Part shown: piece after piece, positions 17,430-24,884 of the stretch
How positions within the stretch are numbered: the stretch's first letter is position 1
Layout of the letters: every line of letters begins with the position of its first letter
Assembly: GCF_048381675.1 (NCBI RefSeq)
Contig: NZ_JBLWIS010000011.1
Coordinates: 34,437 to 98,436, forward strand
DNA: 64,000 nucleotides
Reading direction: 5' to 3'
Source of the DNA: Advenella sp048381675
GTDB taxonomy: Bacteria; Pseudomonadota; Gammaproteobacteria; Burkholderiales; Burkholderiaceae_B
Notes under the pieces: model-generated
Told to the model about the DNA's origin: nothing
Database searches by the model: none
The model's input: only the letters and a program-made list of their open reading frames with translations
Made by a program: the position numbers and the translations under genes

Positions 17430-17810
17430 ATGCGTCACTACGAAGTAGTGTTTATCGTGCATCCGGACCAAAGCGAACAGGTCCCTGCAATGATCGAACG
17501 TTATCAAGCTTTGGTAACAGGCAACAATGGTGTTGTCCACCGTCTTGAGGACTGGGGTCGTCGTCAATTGGCATACCCAATCCAGAAACTGGTTAAAGCC
17601 CATTATGTGTGCATGAACATCGAGTGCAACCAGGAAACGCTTGACGAGCTGGAACACTCTTTCCGCTATAACGATGCTGTTTTGCGTAATCTGGTTATCA
17701 AAACCAGCAAAGCTCATACAGAAGCCTCTATCATGATGAAATCTGTAGAGCGTGAAGAAGCGCGTAAAGCAACTGCCGAGTCATCAGCAGAGCAAGATAG
17801 CGAAGAGTAA
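17430..17810 (+). CDS. rpsF: 30S ribosomal protein S6
   Basis: S6 binds S18 and 16S rRNA in the platform of the small subunit. The 126-residue protein starts MRHYEVVFIVHPDQSEQVPA and contains EDWGRRQLAYPIQKLVKAHYV, written here as two parts EDWGRRQLAYPI and KLVKAHYV, both strongly conserved in S6. The C-terminal tail is acidic and charged (REEARKATAESSAEQDSEE), as is common. The ribosome site AAGGAG lies 6 bp before the ATG. First gene of rpsF-priB-rpsR-rplI. Confidence 0.98.
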   Translation: MRHYEVVFIVHPDQSEQVPAMIERYQALVTGNNGVVHRLEDWGRRQLAYPIQKLVKAHYVCMNIECNQETLDELEHSFRYNDAVLRNLVIKTSKAHTEASIMMKSVEREEARKATAESSAEQDSEE

Positions 17811-17827
17811 TCAGCTGGTTATTGCTT

Positions 17828-18151
17828 GTGAACCAGATTCAATTGCAGGCCAGGGTGCTGGAAGTCAAGCCTTTGCGGCATACCCCGGCAGGCCTACCGG
17901 TACTGGATCTTGTACTTCAGCATCAATCGGAAATCATGGAAGCTTCGCATCCACGCATGATTGAGTTAATCATTCATGCCAGGGTACTTGGTGAAACCGC
18001 TACGGTTCTATCAGGTGTTGCGATGGGAAGTGAAATACGTGTCAAAGGTTTTTTGGCCCAGGCCCGTAAAAATTCAGGACGTGTCATCCTGCATATACAG
18101 AACGTCCAGTTTCCGTCAAAAGGTGTTGTAGCGGTTCATACAACTGTCTGA
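17828..18151 (+). CDS. priB: Primosomal replication protein N (PriB)
   Basis: PriB is a small OB-fold single-stranded-DNA-binding protein that helps PriA restart stalled replication forks. I chose GTG 17828 because it gives MNQIQLQARVLEVKPLRHTP, which matches the usual PriB N-terminus (M-N-x-L-x-L-x-x-x); TTG 17822 two codons earlier is the alternative. The 107-residue product contains the family features GLPVLDLVLQH, and a C-terminal half with VLSGVAMGSEIRVKGFLAQ. The position between rpsF and rpsR is the classical one in beta- and gammaproteobacteria, and dnaB follows the operon. Confidence 0.92.
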   Translation: MNQIQLQARVLEVKPLRHTPAGLPVLDLVLQHQSEIMEASHPRMIELIIHARVLGETATVLSGVAMGSEIRVKGFLAQARKNSGRVILHIQNVQFPSKGVVAVHTTV

Positions 18152-18228
18152 CAAACTTAAAGTTCAGGGCATAAAGCTCTTTTATGAATTAGAGGCGCAG
18201 GCCTCACACACGAATAAAGGCAAAAATC

Positions 18229-18504
18229 ATGGCTTTCATGAAAAAAGGCAAGGACAAACGCAGCAAATTTACGCAGCAAAATCCATTGTTCAAACGTCGC
18301 AAATTCTGCCGCTTCACAGCAGCAGGCGTTGAAGAAGTCGATTACAAAGATGTCGATACTTTACGTGATTTCATCACTGAAACAGGCAAAATCATTCCTG
18401 CCCGTTTAACAGGTACAAAAGCAAACTACCAGCGTCAGCTTGATTCAGCAATCAAGCGTGCCCGTTTTCTGGCTTTGCTTCCATACACTGACAACCACAA
18501 ATAA
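18229..18504 (+). CDS. rpsR: 30S ribosomal protein S18
   Basis: S18 partners with S6 in the small-subunit platform. The 91-residue protein has a basic N-terminus (MKKGKDKRSKFTQQNPLFKRRKFCRF) and the conserved core YKDVDTLRDFITETGKIIPARLTGT, given here in pieces as KDVDTLRDFI and GKIIPARLTGTKANYQRQL. A single cysteine in KFCRF is present, as in zinc-independent or partly degenerate S18 forms. It lies 77 bp after priB and 16 bp before rplI. Standard family length with a short N-terminal extension. Confidence 0.97.
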   Translation: MAFMKKGKDKRSKFTQQNPLFKRRKFCRFTAAGVEEVDYKDVDTLRDFITETGKIIPARLTGTKANYQRQLDSAIKRARFLALLPYTDNHK

Positions 18505-18520
18505 TTAAGGATTATTAATC

Positions 18521-18976
18521 ATGCAAGTTATTTTGCTAGAAAAAATCGGCAATTTGGGTAACCTGGGTGAGGTTGTTCGTGTACGTGATGGTTACGCACG
18601 CAATTTCCTGATCCCTCAGAAAAAAGCCCGCCGCGCTACTGAAGCCGCTTTGCAAGAGTTCGAAGCACGTCGTGCAGAACTGGAAAAAGCACAAGCTGAA
18701 AAACTGGCTGCCGCACAGGCTGTTGGTGAAAGACTGAACGGTTACGTATTGACAATCAGCCAGAAAGCTGGTGTTGACGGTCGTCTGTTTGGTTCTGTTA
18801 CCAACATGGACATTGCCGCTGCCCTGGTTGCTGCTGGCTTTGAAAATGTAGAGAAACAACAAGTTCGCTTGCTGGACGGTGCCCTGAAAGCCGTTGGTGA
18901 GTTCGCTGTTCAGGTTCACCTGCATGCAGACGTTAATGCCGACATCACCGTTGTTGTTCAAGGCGATATGGCTTAA
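18521..18976 (+). CDS. rplI: 50S ribosomal protein L9
   Basis: L9 bridges the base of the L1 stalk and helps keep translating ribosomes spaced and in frame. The 151-residue protein begins MQVILLEKIGNLGNLGEVV and contains DGYARNFLIPQKKA, the L9 signature, followed by the long central helix (EALQEFEARRAELEKAQAEK-like) and a C-terminal RNA-binding domain (GRLFGSVTNMDIA). It is the last gene of the ribosomal operon and is followed by a strong terminator. Confidence 0.98.
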   Translation: MQVILLEKIGNLGNLGEVVRVRDGYARNFLIPQKKARRATEAALQEFEARRAELEKAQAEKLAAAQAVGERLNGYVLTISQKAGVDGRLFGSVTNMDIAAALVAAGFENVEKQQVRLLDGALKAVGEFAVQVHLHADVNADITVVVQGDMA

Positions 18977-19006
18977 CAGACAGATTTTTAAAACTGTCAA
19001 ACTTGT

Positions 19007-19032
19007 AAAAGCCGGCAATAGCCGGCTTTTTT
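19007..19032 (+). terminator. Rho-independent terminator after rplI
   Basis: AAAAGCCGGC (19007-19016) pairs with GCCGGCTTTT (19021-19030) around an AATA loop and runs into six T. This ends the rpsF-priB-rpsR-rplI transcript and separates it from dnaB. Confidence 0.93.
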
Positions 19033-19147
19033 ACGTATATACTTACGTGTTGCAGCGGATAAAATTATCCTTGGCTTTTTGCAATTTCCATTTCTTCTCG
19101 CGCAATTGTTGCGCGCCTCATTGAATACGTCCCATATTTAAATCAGC

Positions 19148-20539
19148 ATGAATGTAGTCGACCCTCAAATTGAATCACTTCGCTTGCCCCCCCATTCCAT
19201 CGAGGCGGAACAGTCGGTCCTGGGTGGTTTGTTACTGGACAATACGGCACTTGAGCATATCTCGGATATTTTGAGTGAAGATGATTTTTATCGTCATGAT
19301 CATCGTGTCATTTGGCGTCATGTCTGTAAAATCATTAACCTGGACAGGCCAGCGGACGTAGTGACCATTTACGAGTCACTTGAAACGGAAGGCAAGGCGG
19401 AAGAAATTGGCGGCCTTGCTTATCTTAATGCCTTGGCACAAAATACGCCTTCTGCGGCCAATATTCGACGTTATGCGGAAATTGTCCGTGAACGGGCCAT
19501 GTTGCGTAAACTGGTTAGCATTGCCGATGAAATCGCCTCTGAGGCTCTCAATCCGAAAGGCAAGGAAGCGCGCCAGTTGCTTGATGAGGCAGAGGCCAGG
19601 ATCTTCAAAATTGCCCAGGAAGGGACCCGCAGCGAGAATGATTTCCATGAAATGAGCAAGCTGCTGATTGATGTCGTAGATCGGATAGACGAGCTGGCGC
19701 ACCGCGACAATGTCTCTGATGTGACGGGGGTGCCAACCGGTTTTGTCGATCTTGACCGGAAAACATCGGGCATGCATCCGGGCGATCTTATTATTGTGGC
19801 TGGCCGGCCTTCCATGGGTAAAACCTCGTTCTCCATGAATATCGGCGAGCATGTGGCCATCGACCAAGGTTTGCCGGTTGCCGTGTTTTCCATGGAAATG
19901 GGGGCGGTTCAGCTGGCTGCCCGTATGTTGGGTTCGGTCGGGCGACTGGACCAGCAACGCATGCGTACCGGACGCCTGCTGGACGATGACTGGCCAAAAA
20001 TTACCCATGCCATGCAGCTGATGCAAAATGCGCAGATTTTCATTGATGAAACACCTGGCCTCAACCCGATCGATCTTCGTGCCCGTGCGCGGCGACTTAC
20101 CCGTAAATGTGGTCAACTTGGCGTGATTATTATCGACTACCTGCAGTTAATGTCAGGTAGCGGCAGTGGTGGTAAAAATGAAAACCGTACCGCCGAGATT
20201 TCTGAAATCAGCCGTTCTTTGAAGGGATTGGCGCGTGAGTTGAATTGTCCGGTGATTGCTTTGTCTCAGCTAAACCGCAGTCTTGAACAGCGCACCAACA
20301 AACGGCCCATCATGAGTGACTTGCGTGAATCGGGTGCGATTGAACAGGATGCCGACTTGATCCTGTTTATTTACCGTGACGAGGTCTATCATCCGGAAAC
20401 CCAGGATAAGGGTACGGCTGAAATTATTATTGGCAAACAGCGTAACGGCCCGATCGGTACCGTGAAAATGACCTTTGCGGGTGAAAGCACCAAGTTCCTG
20501 AACTATATGGGTTCTGGCGACAGTTTTATTTCAGACTAA
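19148..20539 (+). CDS. dnaB: Replicative DNA helicase DnaB
   Basis: DnaB is the hexameric helicase that unwinds DNA ahead of the replisome and recruits primase. The 463-residue protein has the N-terminal collar domain (HSIEAEQSVLGGLLLDN) and a RecA-like C-terminal domain with Walker A GRPSMGKTS at 219-227, Walker B VIIIDYLQLM, and the arginine-finger region (LRESGAIEQDADLILF, IIGKQRNGPIGTV). No intein is inserted in the P-loop or the GKT-proximal sites. It is 170 bp after rplI, with its own leader beyond the terminator, and converges on the PhoH gene. Confidence 0.98.
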   Translation: MNVVDPQIESLRLPPHSIEAEQSVLGGLLLDNTALEHISDILSEDDFYRHDHRVIWRHVCKIINLDRPADVVTIYESLETEGKAEEIGGLAYLNALAQNTPSAANIRRYAEIVRERAMLRKLVSIADEIASEALNPKGKEARQLLDEAEARIFKIAQEGTRSENDFHEMSKLLIDVVDRIDELAHRDNVSDVTGVPTGFVDLDRKTSGMHPGDLIIVAGRPSMGKTSFSMNIGEHVAIDQGLPVAVFSMEMGAVQLAARMLGSVGRLDQQRMRTGRLLDDDWPKITHAMQLMQNAQIFIDETPGLNPIDLRARARRLTRKCGQLGVIIIDYLQLMSGSGSGGKNENRTAEISEISRSLKGLARELNCPVIALSQLNRSLEQRTNKRPIMSDLRESGAIEQDADLILFIYRDEVYHPETQDKGTAEIIIGKQRNGPIGTVKMTFAGESTKFLNYMGSGDSFISD

Positions 20540-20579
20540 TCTGTATCGTAGATCTCAGGCTTGCATAAGGCTTCAAATG

Positions 20580-20615
20580 AAAAACACCCTGCTACCGGAA
20601 AGCCGGGGCAGGGTG
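20580..20615. terminator. Terminator hairpin between converging dnaB and phoH-like gene
   Basis: CACCCTGC (20585-20592) pairs with GCAGGGTG (20608-20615), with an inner CCGG/CCGG helix. A-rich bases at 20580-20584 give a U tract on the minus strand, so it best serves the phoH-like gene. On the plus strand the tail is not T-rich. Confidence 0.7.
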
Positions 20616-20715
20616 CTGATAACAATGATCATGCAAGTTAAAGCAAGTTGTCGGGCTGTTAGGTTATTAAAACGGCACAGCCCGGCATATTGCAGGTTTA
20701 AATATGCATCATTTC

Positions 20716-22452
20716 CTATAAAGCATCACTGGCATAATCGGCCAGGCGTGAACGTTCACCTTTTTGCAGGGTAATATGCCCCGAGTGCGTCCACCCCTTG
20801 AAGCGATCGACCACATAAGTCAGCCCAGAACTCCCCTCGGTTAGATAGGGAGTATCGATTTGTGCAATATTACCCATGCAAACAATTTTGGTGCCAGGGC
20901 CGGCACGGGTGATGAGGGTTTTCATTTGCTTGGGCGTCAGATTTTGCGCTTCATCAATAATGACGAATTTATTCAGGAAGGTGCGGCCGCGCATGAAGTT
21001 CAGCGATTTGACCTTGATGTGCGATTTAATGAACTCCTTGCTAGCGCTGCGATCCCAGTCTCCTGCTTCCGCATGAATACCTGAATTCAGGAATTCCAGA
21101 TTGTCTTCCAGTGCGCCCATCCAGGGTTGCATTTTTTCTTCTTCAGTACCGGGTAAAAAGCCGATATCTTCACCGACTGGAACAGTGACCCGGGTCATGA
21201 TGATTTCAGTATAACGCTTGGTTTCCAGTACCTGGGTTAGTCCTGAGGCCAGGGCCAGAAGTGTTTTGCCGGTACCGGCCTGGCCCAGAAGAGAGACAAA
21301 ATCACAATCAGGGTTCATGAGCAGGTTGAGTGCGAAATTCTGTTCACGGTTACGTGCCGTGACGCCCCAGACATTGTTCTTTTTATGGGTGTAGTCACGC
21401 AAGGTGGCCAGTACGGCGGTTTTTCCGCTCACTTCCTTGACTTGCGCATATAAGGGGGTGTCGCCTTCAAGATAAACAAATTCATTAATGATGAATTCGG
21501 GGCAGAGGGGACCTTTTATTTTGTAGTAGGTAGTGCCTCCTTGCATCCAGGACTCCACGTCTTTACCGTGACGGGCCCAGAAATTGGATGGCAGTTGCAT
21601 GATGCCGTCATAGAGCAGGTCTGAGTCTTCAAGTGAGTGGTCGTTCAGGTAGTCTTCGGCTTCCATGCCCAGGGCACGTGCCTTCAGGCGCATATTGATG
21701 TCTTTGGAAACCAGGATGACCTGGCGGTCAGCATATTGTTTCTGCAGGGACCGGACAACACTTAGGATCATATTGTCGGCCTTGCCAGCAGGCAGGCTGA
21801 TGCCCAGGTCGCTTTCCATGTTTGAAGTCTGGAACAGCAGCAGGCCAGTTGCATCTTTATTGCCCAGTGCGTTCAGTTGCATGCCATGCAGGATATCAGA
21901 GGTTTCTGCGGCAAGGGCGTCCAGCGAGCGGCTGACCTGCCGTGCGTTACGGGCAACTTCGGTCATGCCTTTTTTGTGGTGGTCGAGCTCTTCCAGTGTC
22001 ATCATGGGCAGGAAAATATCATGCTCCTGAAAACGGAAGAGTGAAGAGGGGTCGTGCAGCAGCACGTTGGTATCAAGCACAAACAGTTTCCGGGTTTCGG
22101 TAGCGGTGGTGGTTTTTGTTTGGTTGGTCGTTTTTTTGGTTGCAGCGGTTTTTACTGCAGCGGTTTTCACTGCAGCAGTTTTTGTCGTTGCGGTTTTTGT
22201 GGTGGTTTTGGCAACTGTTTGTGCAGGGACTTTTGCTTCCGTTTTTTGGGCTGCGGTTTTGCGGGCTGTTTTGGCGGAAGCGCTGCTTGTGGCTTTGTCC
22301 GGTTGAGCAGGGGCTGCCACGGCAGTAGCCTTGACGGCGTTTGCTTTGGGGTGCGAACGTGCTGCCGGGGCGGCTGTTTTTATTTTTGGCGTGGCTATTG
22401 TGCCAATATCAATGGTATCGGCGGGTTTCGTTGGCAACTTGGGTAGTGGCAT
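20716..22452 (-). CDS. PIN domain-PhoH family ATPase with histone-like N-terminal tail
   Basis: PhoH2-type proteins couple a PIN nuclease domain to a PhoH ATPase/RNA helicase. In this 578-residue protein, residues 1-121 are low complexity and rich in Lys, Ala and Thr (runs such as TKTATTKTAAVKTAAVKTAA), resembling the tails of bacterial histone H1-like proteins. The PIN domain starts at 122 (LFVLDTNVLLHD). The PhoH domain holds Walker A GQAGTGKTLLA near residue 388 and Walker B FVIIDEAQNLTP. A long positively charged tail is unusual and could bind nucleic acid. The gene is divergent in function from its neighbours: dnaB converges on it, and prxQ lies 59 bp upstream on the same strand. Domain calls are firm; role is not. 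Confidence 0.88.
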   Translation of the reverse strand: MPLPKLPTKPADTIDIGTIATPKIKTAAPAARSHPKANAVKATAVAAPAQPDKATSSASAKTARKTAAQKTEAKVPAQTVAKTTTKTATTKTAAVKTAAVKTAATKKTTNQTKTTTATETRKLFVLDTNVLLHDPSSLFRFQEHDIFLPMMTLEELDHHKKGMTEVARNARQVSRSLDALAAETSDILHGMQLNALGNKDATGLLLFQTSNMESDLGISLPAGKADNMILSVVRSLQKQYADRQVILVSKDINMRLKARALGMEAEDYLNDHSLEDSDLLYDGIMQLPSNFWARHGKDVESWMQGGTTYYKIKGPLCPEFIINEFVYLEGDTPLYAQVKEVSGKTAVLATLRDYTHKKNNVWGVTARNREQNFALNLLMNPDCDFVSLLGQAGTGKTLLALASGLTQVLETKRYTEIIMTRVTVPVGEDIGFLPGTEEEKMQPWMGALEDNLEFLNSGIHAEAGDWDRSASKEFIKSHIKVKSLNFMRGRTFLNKFVIIDEAQNLTPKQMKTLITRAGPGTKIVCMGNIAQIDTPYLTEGSSGLTYVVDRFKGWTHSGHITLQKGERSRLADYASDAL

Positions 22453-22478
22453 TCGTTATACTCTTGTTCCGGGTTTGC

Positions 22479-22498
22479 CTGCATGCATTGGCATGCAG
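22479..22498. repeat. 8-bp inverted repeat between prxQ and phoH-like gene
   Basis: CTGCATGC (22479-22486) and GCATGCAG (22491-22498) are separated by ATTG. There is no T run on either side. It could be a processing hairpin or an operator for the phoH-like gene. Confidence 0.4.
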
Positions 22499-22511
22499 TT
22501 AATGGGTTGGA

Positions 22512-22988
22512 TTAGTTTGCTGCAATTTCCTTGACGGCCTCAAAAACTTTGTCTGCATGACCTGGGACTTTCAGGCCACGCCACTCCTGTACCAGAACTC
22601 CCTGGCTATCAAGCAGGAATGTGCTGCGTTCAATGCCCCTGACCTGTTTGCCATACATGTTCTTCAGTTTCATGACGCCAAACTGTGTGCAGAGCTTTTC
22701 TTCGGGATCGGCAATCAGGGGGAAAGGTAATTCATGTTTATTGCTGAAATTGGCATGTGTTTTCAGGGAGTCACGTGATACCCCGATGATTTCCGTATTC
22801 AGGGCCTTGAATTGTGCATAACGGTCACGAAAATCCTGTGCTTCTACCGTGCACCCGGGGGTGTTGTCTTTGGGATAAAAGTACAGGACAACATTTTTAC
22901 CCTTAAGGGTATCCAGGTTGATGGGGCCCTGATGGCTTTCTGCCTCGAAGGCGGGTGTTTTCTCTCCAACTACGGGTAGATCACTCAT
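22512..22988 (-). CDS. bcp: Thioredoxin-dependent peroxiredoxin, Bcp/PrxQ type
   Basis: This enzyme reduces peroxides with an active-site cysteine. The 158-residue protein shows VVLYFYPKDNTPGCTVEAQDFRD, given here as FYPKDNTPGCT and VEAQDFRD. The peroxidatic cysteine is C46. In the common two-cysteine PrxQ the resolving cysteine is five residues later; here position 51 is Gln. C100 (EEKLCTQFGVM) is the only other obvious cysteine, which suggests a one-cysteine or atypical mechanism. It lies 19 bp after the Mth938-like gene on the same strand. Confidence 0.92.
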   Translation of the reverse strand: MSDLPVVGEKTPAFEAESHQGPINLDTLKGKNVVLYFYPKDNTPGCTVEAQDFRDRYAQFKALNTEIIGVSRDSLKTHANFSNKHELPFPLIADPEEKLCTQFGVMKLKNMYGKQVRGIERSTFLLDSQGVLVQEWRGLKVPGHADKVFEAVKEIAAN

Positions 22989-23007
22989 TCAATCATTTCC
23001 TTTTTCT

Positions 23008-23448
23008 TCATTCTTCATTTAACATCAGTGCAACGGCAACATTGCGCCCTTCAGACATTAACACATTATAAGTGCGGGCAGCGGCCTGTGAGTCCATGCA
23101 TTCGATGCCAATCCTGGCGCTTAACAGCGGTGCCAGGATTTGTGGGGGAATAAATACCTGTTTTGCTCCGGTTCCAACAAGCAGGATATCAGGTGCGTTG
23201 TCGTAGGATGAGGCGGTGGTGCCGTCAAGAAAATCAAGGGCATTGGCCGGCTTGGCAGTAACGCCGGCGGCCAGTTCCAGCAATTGGGTAGTTATATCCG
23301 TCACTTTTTTGACCGGCCAGGCAGTAATCGGGCCTTCCGGCTTGAAGCAGATGGCATTTTCGTAGCGTACATCGTTAACATCAATATGATTGTCACCATA
23401 TCGGGTAACGGTATTTAACGCAGAGCGTTCTTCTTTCTGTAATAGCAC
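23008..23448 (-). CDS. Mth938-like domain protein (DUF498, NDUFAF3-like)
   Basis: This is a small protein of the Mth938/NDUFAF3 superfamily. The human relative helps assemble respiratory complex I; bacterial function is unproven. The 146-residue protein shows the fold's landmarks: NTVTRYGDNHIDVNDVRYE near 12-30, split as NTVTRYGD and HIDVNDVRYENAICF, then ILLVGTGAKQVFIPP and IGIECMDSQAAARTYNVL. It is immediately upstream of the peroxiredoxin gene and divergent from alaC, a layout common in Burkholderiales. No catalytic residues can be named. Confidence 0.83.
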   Translation of the reverse strand: MLLQKEERSALNTVTRYGDNHIDVNDVRYENAICFKPEGPITAWPVKKVTDITTQLLELAAGVTAKPANALDFLDGTTASSYDNAPDILLVGTGAKQVFIPPQILAPLLSARIGIECMDSQAAARTYNVLMSEGRNVAVALMLNEE

Positions 23449-23595
23449 TTTTTCTCCTTATGCGTATTAATCATATTCTATCTATATTTCATGTTTGTGA
23501 TGACTTTGCGGGTCATCCTGTCAATTGAATGCCGATTATGTAATTATCGATCCCAATCCTGCATTAAAATAGAAAAAAGATGTTTTTATACAAAT

Positions 23596-23648
23596 TTTTA
23601 CCAAACCTGGTAAAACTATTTGATCATGCTGTTTATATGCGCTAGATT
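23596..23648 (+). promoter_or_regulatory. Predicted operator palindrome and promoter of alaC-hom-thrC
   Basis: TTTTACCA (23596-23603) and TGGTAAAA (23608-23615) form a perfect palindrome around AACC. TTGATC (23620-23625) and TAGATT (23643-23648), 17 bp apart, form a candidate promoter. The palindrome is centred near -50 relative to the inferred start, a typical activator position. The regulator is unknown. Confidence 0.45.
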
Positions 23649-23696
23649 AATAGGTTTTATTGCGTTTTATTTATTTCTGTTTAAAAGGTGTTGGCC

Positions 23697-24884
23697 ATGA
23701 GGCATTTTCCACGTATAGAGCGACTTCCTCCGTATATTTTCAATATTACCGGAGAGCTGAAGATGGCGGCGCGCCGGCGTGGCGAAGATATTATTGATAT
23801 GTCCATGGGCAACCCGGACGGCCCCACTCCGGAACATATTGTCAAGAAAATGGTAGAAGCGGCCGAGCGGCCTAATACGCATGGTTATTCTGTTTCCAAG
23901 GGTATTCCGCGTTTGCGCAAGGCCATCACCGACTGGTACCTGCATCGTTATCAAATTTCTTTTGACCCCGACAAGGAAGCCATCGTAACTATTGGCTCAA
24001 AAGAAGGTCTGGCGCATTTAATGCTGGCCACCCTTGATCGTGGTGATACTGTCCTGGTACCTAATCCCAGCTACCCCATCCATATTTATGGTGCGGTCAT
24101 TGCCGGTGCCAATATCCGTTCCGTGCCCATGACACCCGGCACCGATTTTTTCGAGGAAATCGAAAAGGCGGTACGCGAGTCCATTCCAAAGCCAAAAATG
24201 ATGATCCTGGGCTTTCCCAGCAATCCAACTGCGCAATGTGTAGAACTGCCATTTTTCGAGCGTGTGGTCAAACTGGCCAAAGAGCACGACATTATTGTTG
24301 TGCATGACCTGGCTTACGCTGACATCACATTCGATGGCTATGTAGCGCCGTCCATCATGCAAGTGCCCGGTGCCAAAGATGTGGCTGTCGAGTTCTTTAC
24401 CATGAGCAAAAGCTATAACATGGCTGGCTGGCGTATTGGGTTCATGGTGGGCAATGAAGAAATTGTCAACGCACTGGCGCGCATGAAAAGCTACCATGAT
24501 TATGGTACTTTCACGCCGATCCAGGTTGGTGCCATCGCTGCCCTTGAAGGTCCGCAGGACTGTGTCAAGGAAGTGGTTGCCCAGTACCAGAAACGTCGTG
24601 ATGTTTTATGCAAAGGTTTGCATGAGGCGGGCTGGATGGTTGAGGTCCCCAAAGCATCCATGTATATTTGGGCCGCGATCCCGGAACCCTACAAACATAT
24701 GGGCTCCCTGGAGTTTTCCAAAAAAGTGCTGGCCGAAGCCAAGGTGGCGGTTTCTCCTGGCGTCGGTTTTGGCGAGTATGGTGATAATTATGTTCGTTTT
24801 GCCCTTATCGAAAATGAGCAGCGCATTCGCCAGGCAATCCGTGGTATCAAGGAAATGTTCAGGAAGGACGGGTATCTCAAATGA
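23697..24884 (+). CDS. alaC: Alanine transaminase (AlaC type)
   Basis: This PLP-dependent aminotransferase interconverts pyruvate and glutamate with alanine and 2-oxoglutarate. I chose ATG 23697 because AAGG lies 8 bp upstream; GTG 23688 is an alternative. The 395-residue class I aminotransferase contains MSMGNPDGPTPEHI near the start, NPSYPIHIYG, GFPSNPTAQCVEL, and the PLP-binding lysine in TMSKSYNMAGWRIGF near residue 238. It overlaps hom by 4 bp (ATGA). The alaC-hom-thrC order is characteristic of Burkholderiales and links alanine synthesis to the aspartate-derived pathway. Confidence 0.92.
   Translation: MRHFPRIERLPPYIFNITGELKMAARRRGEDIIDMSMGNPDGPTPEHIVKKMVEAAERPNTHGYSVSKGIPRLRKAITDWYLHRYQISFDPDKEAIVTIGSKEGLAHLMLATLDRGDTVLVPNPSYPIHIYGAVIAGANIRSVPMTPGTDFFEEIEKAVRESIPKPKMMILGFPSNPTAQCVELPFFERVVKLAKEHDIIVVHDLAYADITFDGYVAPSIMQVPGAKDVAVEFFTMSKSYNMAGWRIGFMVGNEEIVNALARMKSYHDYGTFTPIQVGAIAALEGPQDCVKEVVAQYQKRRDVLCKGLHEAGWMVEVPKASMYIWAAIPEPYKHMGSLEFSKKVLAEAKVAVSPGVGFGEYGDNYVRFALIENEQRIRQAIRGIKEMFRKDGYLK

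Noticed and set aside
19148..20539. Intein in DnaB (also checked in PolA and DnaE)
   Set aside because: All motifs are contiguous and lengths match intein-free homologues.
22054..22446. Plus-strand glycine/cysteine-rich frame over the phoH-like tail
   Set aside because: It is the antisense reading of the repetitive Lys/Ala/Thr tail and has no family.
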